Source of the DNA: F22 sp963668535
GTDB lineage: Bacteria > Bacteroidota > Bacteroidia > Bacteroidales > Bacteroidaceae
Reading direction: 5' to 3'
DNA: 64,000 nucleotides
NCBI GenBank assembly: GCA_963668535.1
Contig: OY764867.1
Coordinates: 124,001 to 188,000 of the forward strand
The position numbers and the translations under genes were made by a program. Below, in pieces: positions 60,900 through 64,000 of the stretch (within the stretch, counting starts at the first letter, position 1; each line of letters opens with the position of its first letter). Below the pieces are notes generated by a model, which saw nothing but the letters and a program-made list of their open reading frames with translations, was not told the DNA's origin and did no database searches.

Positions 60900-61466
60900 A
60901 TGAACAAATTGATTAGATTTTGCATTATTCTCCTTATGCTATGTACAGTATTTCCTCTTGCTGCACAACGTAAAAAAACAATGATTTATGAACTAGGGTT
61001 GAACCGCTCCATCAATCTTGGAGATAGAAATACAGATAGCAAAAAATATAACCTCTATTTTCAAATGAGTAGAATGATCAAGAAAACACCTATTTCTATT
61101 GATTTTACTTTAGCCTTCAATACATTTAATGTAGAAAGAGAGGGAACATATACAGAAGACATAGGTGATGGCCCTAGAATTTTTTCGTTTACCTACGATG
61201 ATGAAACCAGTGCATTATCCTTAATACCATCTATCAATTATCACTTCTATAGAAATAAACAGATAGATGCATATGCGGGTATCGGTATAGGAGCTTCTTT
61301 TAATGCGTTTAATCATAACATAGTGTCTGACAACCTTAGAACTTATGCCACAACTATGCCTCGTATTGGAGCTTTATTCTTTAATCACATAAATATTTCT
61401 TTTGAATATTACGCCTATTACAAAAAATACAACAGAGGCACCTTCTCCTTCGGGTATGTGTTTTAA
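60900..61466 (+). CDS. Outer-membrane beta-barrel-like protein
   Basis: This 188-residue protein has a signal peptide (FCIILLMLCTVFPLAAQ). Alternating hydrophobic and polar strands follow (YNLYFQMSRMIKKTPISIDF, ALSLIPSINYHFYRNKQID, AYAGIGIGASFNAF), ending in aromatic FSFGYVF, typical of a small outer-membrane barrel. Its function is unknown. It probably has the same regulation as the lipocalin-like gene. Confidence 0.72.
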   Translation: MNKLIRFCIILLMLCTVFPLAAQRKKTMIYELGLNRSINLGDRNTDSKKYNLYFQMSRMIKKTPISIDFTLAFNTFNVEREGTYTEDIGDGPRIFSFTYDDETSALSLIPSINYHFYRNKQIDAYAGIGIGASFNAFNHNIVSDNLRTYATTMPRIGALFFNHINISFEYYAYYKKYNRGTFSFGYVF

Positions 61467-61871
61467 TAGGGTATAGGGCAACATGGCACTTAGGGGTATA
61501 TGGAGCCCCCTTAAGTGGATTGTGACTGTACATTTATTATACGATTTAATCATTTAGATCTCTCCCCCACTTGTTGCTCCCCTTTTGGCATCTCCTGATA
61601 ATAAATAAATGAGCTTAAGCGTACCAATTATGGGGATAAAACCAAGAAGCGACCATAACGCTGAACGACCAGTATCATGAAGGCGATATAGTATTCTAAA
61701 ATTTAGAGGCCAAAAACGAACATACAAGTACTTATTATTAGGGATGCTCGATACAGCAATATACCCTCTTTATGGTATTGATTCTGATTATACTTTCCCA
61801 TATCTTTGTACCTATATAATTATAGTTCGTAACACACCGTGTGTTGCATTAATGCATTAATACTATTAGAT
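61467..61871. other. 405-bp gap containing a DUF805 remnant
   Basis: There is no intact gene. The minus strand at 61554-61769 holds the C-terminal part of a DUF805-type protein. A weak imperfect stem (CTTAGGGG / CCCCCTTAAG) lies near 61489-61515. Confidence 0.65.
61554..61769 (-). pseudogene. DUF805 membrane protein remnant (C-terminal part)
   Basis: Translating the minus strand from a point after an in-frame TAA gives 71 sense codons without an ATG start. They include ILYRLHDTGRSALWSLLGFI, then PIIGTLKLIYLLSGDAKRG, and end TSGGEI. The R-LHDTGRSAxW and FIPIIG blocks are diagnostic of the DUF805 C-terminus; the N-terminal membrane helices are absent. It is a truncated remnant, or less likely a very short gene using a TTG start. 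Confidence 0.7.
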
Positions 61872-62138
61872 ATGAAAAAATTTATGATTGGCGCGATACT
61901 ATGTATTGCATGTATGGGTACTACATTTGCTCAAGAGCACAAAAAATGTGCAGAAAAGACAAAGACTTGCTGTGCTAAGAAACAAGCTAAAGGATGTAAG
62001 AAGGATTGCAAAAAGACCTGTCATTTGTCCACTAAATCAGATGAGATAAAAGCCAGTAAGAAGACCTGCAAGAAGAGTGGTAAAAAGACCTGTAAAAAGG
62101 CCATCAAATCATCATCAAAAGAACAAGCAACAAAGTAA
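61872..62138 (+). CDS. Secreted Cys/Lys-rich small protein
   Basis: I start this at 61872 (MKKFMIGAILCIACMG); the 11 codons upstream in frame are not signal-like. After cleavage at TTFAQ the ~68-residue mature part is very basic and has eight cysteines, in KKC, KTCC and repeated K-x-C-KK units such as GCKKDCKKTC and KKTCKK. No family is recognised. It could bind a metal, nucleic acid or the anionic cell surface. Confidence 0.72.
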   Translation: MKKFMIGAILCIACMGTTFAQEHKKCAEKTKTCCAKKQAKGCKKDCKKTCHLSTKSDEIKASKKTCKKSGKKTCKKAIKSSSKEQATK

Positions 62139-62173
62139 CAGACTCTGTTTTCAGTGATATAGTATAATTGAGA

Positions 62174-62207
62174 AAGGCTATTGAGTAATGGGATACTCAA
62201 TAGCCTT
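62174..62207. terminator. Terminator after the Cys/Lys-rich gene
   Basis: AAGGCTATTGAGTA (62174-62187) and TACTCAATAGCCTT (62194-62207) pair perfectly around a 6-nt loop, followed by ATTTTC. Confidence 0.88.
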
Positions 62208-62349
62208 ATTTTCAATATAGGTGGCAACACTGATTCTCACAGTGATGCCAACCATAAAACACGATTGATCCGATTGCTTTGGTCATCGTTTGGATATGTA
62301 TTCCATATATATGGTATAGATCTGATTCGCGTAAGTTAGTAGGGATATC

Positions 62350-63777
62350 TTAAAAAGTAATATTCATACCCAACGCAATATCAGCGTTAGCATTGCTGAT
62401 AGGAATAAACTGTTTATTGAGTTTACCAATAATAGCATCACCGCCAATAAAGAAGTTGACGCATCCAGGTGTAAAATTAAGCATCCACCCAATCTCACCC
62501 CCAAAATTACTTGCAGCTCCTGATAGAGAGGCTTGCAACCAATTAACAGGCTTCACATTGGCCGATAAACGAGCTTCACAATTGGTGTAATCACCATAAA
62601 ATCGTCCTGTCAGCAACAATCCAGTAGTCAATTTGTTGTAAAAAGGCATGCGATATTCTGCACCAATATGAGCTGTAGTTCCCAGCATCCGTGTCTTCGA
62701 GGTGTGCCCTTCATCATAAAATTTAAGTGCTTGCTTGGCATCATCTGCAAGGTCATCTAGTTCATCGCTCAAGGACACGTCGCCAGCTTCTACATGGTCT
62801 TCGTCTAACACAAAATTAGAGAATCCATCAAATTCAAATCGATTATTCGGATCTTGTCTCCCCTGTATCGTTTCTGACCAATTGATGAAACCAAGATCTG
62901 TCAGGGAAGCTGATACCGTTAAATTCTTGACAGGTGTCTCCCATATCACTCCTAAATCTACAGCAAGTCCATATCCTGCAGGAGCAGATATGTTATCAGT
63001 ATCGACATCATCGATTTCATTTTCACGGGTTATGAGTTCTCCCCGTGTGTTGTATTCATTATCTGCATATGTCCACTGGGCACCTTTGGCTGCAATATCT
63101 AAATATCCTTGCGATTCAATATACCATCGATCACTACTCATTTCCACACGCATTTGTTCTATTTTCCCTTGGATATACCCCATACCTACTAGCCCTTTTA
63201 ATGTAGCCCCTACTCGAATATGAGGTGTAATTGGGAAACTATGTCCAAGCGAAATCTCAGCATATGATTCTGATAAGAAAGACAAGTCTTCTATCAAATA
63301 TTGAGTACCGCTTGCTGCAGTTTGTCCTGCTTTCATAAAAGCAAACAATTCCTTAGGGGCATGAAACATGGTATATGTGCGTAGATTAACCCCGATAGTT
63401 GTATAATGCTCTCCTCTACTCCACCCCATAGAAAACGCCGGAATATGTAAGCTTCCTTGGATATCTGTATTGTCTGGCAAATCGTTAAGAAAAGAGGCAG
63501 CAGACACGTGACTATTCAAGAATGTAGTAGAACTATATTGTCCTGTAGGATCTTGATAATCATATATAAAATTTTCCAATCCAACATTACCACGCGACAT
63601 GATATGCATATTTCCAAGTAAAGGAACAGCCACATAATTCTTTTTGTTGCCAAATGCCGGATTCATCTCATGACGATATAATGCATCTTCTTGAAAATAA
63701 CTAGTACGCAACTCTTGAGCATTACTCACTATTGCCAAGGTACTGGCAACGGATAAGGTAAAGAGGTATTTCTTCAT
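62350..63777 (-). CDS. DUF5723-type outer-membrane protein
   Basis: This 475-residue protein has a signal peptide (FTLSVASTLAIVSNAQ). SYFQEDALYRHEMNPAFGNK, then YVAVPLLGNMHIMSRGN at the start of the mature part are typical of DUF5723. The remainder is beta-barrel-like (SLGHSFPITPHIRVGATLKG, GAEYRMPFYNKLTTGLLLTG), ending ANADIALGMNITF. Members are FadL/PorV-like barrels of unknown function. The gene is 11 bp from the partial gene upstream, suggesting an operon. Confidence 0.85.
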   Translation of the reverse strand: MKKYLFTLSVASTLAIVSNAQELRTSYFQEDALYRHEMNPAFGNKKNYVAVPLLGNMHIMSRGNVGLENFIYDYQDPTGQYSSTTFLNSHVSAASFLNDLPDNTDIQGSLHIPAFSMGWSRGEHYTTIGVNLRTYTMFHAPKELFAFMKAGQTAASGTQYLIEDLSFLSESYAEISLGHSFPITPHIRVGATLKGLVGMGYIQGKIEQMRVEMSSDRWYIESQGYLDIAAKGAQWTYADNEYNTRGELITRENEIDDVDTDNISAPAGYGLAVDLGVIWETPVKNLTVSASLTDLGFINWSETIQGRQDPNNRFEFDGFSNFVLDEDHVEAGDVSLSDELDDLADDAKQALKFYDEGHTSKTRMLGTTAHIGAEYRMPFYNKLTTGLLLTGRFYGDYTNCEARLSANVKPVNWLQASLSGAASNFGGEIGWMLNFTPGCVNFFIGGDAIIGKLNKQFIPISNANADIALGMNITF

Positions 63778-63788
63778 GTAAGTCTTAT

Positions 63789-64000
63789 TTAGTCGTTCAT
63801 ATCTACATGTACTCCACCAGCAGCATGTACTTTAATTTGTGTAAATTGAATATATTGATTGCCATTTAATGATTCACCAGCCACTAAATCGTCTGATGTA
63901 GCATGGAGATGAAGTTTGATAGCATCTAGTTTGCTTAATCGATCACCTTCAGCTTCCACTTGGACCGTCACCGATGAAGTCGTAGGTGACGATAATGTAC
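63789..64000 (-). CDS. Partial hypothetical protein (C-terminal part)
   Basis: The frame is open to the window edge: codons before the GTG at 63971 continue without a stop. About 70 C-terminal residues are visible, beta-rich with KLDAIKLHLHATSDDLVAGE and QYIQFTQIKVHAAGGVHVDM. It is upstream of and close to the DUF5723 gene, so the two are likely co-expressed. The family is not recognised. Confidence 0.65.
   Translation of the reverse strand, partial: TLSSPTTSSVTVQVEAEGDRLSKLDAIKLHLHATSDDLVAGESLNGNQYIQFTQIKVHAAGGVHVDMND

Noticed and set aside
62735..63223. 162-codon plus-strand frame, Ser-rich
   Set aside because: It is antisense to the DUF5723 gene, and its Ser-rich composition follows from the complement.

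Overview
The window is chromosomal DNA from an AT-rich, anaerobic member of the Bacteroidota, most likely order Bacteroidales. The evidence is a fused lpxC/fabZ gene inside an lpxD-lpxC/fabZ-lpxA cluster, many lipoproteins with Bacteroidota-type lipoboxes, fimbrillin-like and LruC proteins, a BtuB/BtuG-type vitamin B12 uptake operon, promoters of the TTTG-N19-TAnnTTTG type, and a desulfoferrodoxin (an enzyme of anaerobes). No tRNA, rRNA, CRISPR array or intact transposase was seen.

Layout. 0-4.3 kb: the end of a GDP-fucose synthase gene, a degenerate HAD-like protein, and two AraC regulators around a secreted alpha/beta hydrolase. 4.3-12.4 kb (minus strand): a YitT-like membrane protein fused to a cytidylate-kinase-like domain, then a surface cassette (fimbrillin-BACON-M43 protease, outer-membrane protein, YjbH-like protein, carboxypeptidase-regulatory-like lipoprotein) and a glycosyltransferase. 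12.7-20.8 kb: a membrane protein, then a B12 uptake operon behind a cobalamin riboswitch. 21.2-23.9 kb (plus strand): a second, paralogous surface cassette. 24-30.5 kb: superoxide reductase, a GAF protein, an S9 peptidase and two tandem sensor kinases.

30.6-38.7 kb: lipid A and housekeeping genes (lpxD, lpxC/fabZ, lpxA, a conserved acidic protein, miaA), a YeiH-type transporter and formate-tetrahydrofolate ligase. 39.1-45.1 kb (minus strand): an ECF sigma factor with anti-sigma-like and Spy-like partners, TsaC/Sua5, a Pif1/RecD-like helicase and an LTA-synthase-like enzyme. 45.4-55.2 kb: small exported proteins, rsgA, an SPFH protein, a FGE-like protein, a TSUP transporter and a large LruC lipoprotein. 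Two genes here (46.2-46.9 kb and 49.4-50.1 kb) are each interrupted by one in-frame TAA.

55.9-59.6 kb (minus strand) is the most unusual part. It is a compact six-gene operon encoding a JAMM/MPN protease with an RWD/E2-like tail, an E2-like protein, a 71-residue protein, an E1/ThiF-like enzyme with two CxxC pairs, and two small membrane proteins. This looks like a ubiquitin-type conjugation and deconjugation system with a membrane link and no recognisable Gly-Gly modifier. The window ends with small secreted proteins, two of them behind the same 29-bp upstream element, a DUF805 remnant, a Cys/Lys-rich secreted peptide and a DUF5723 outer-membrane protein.
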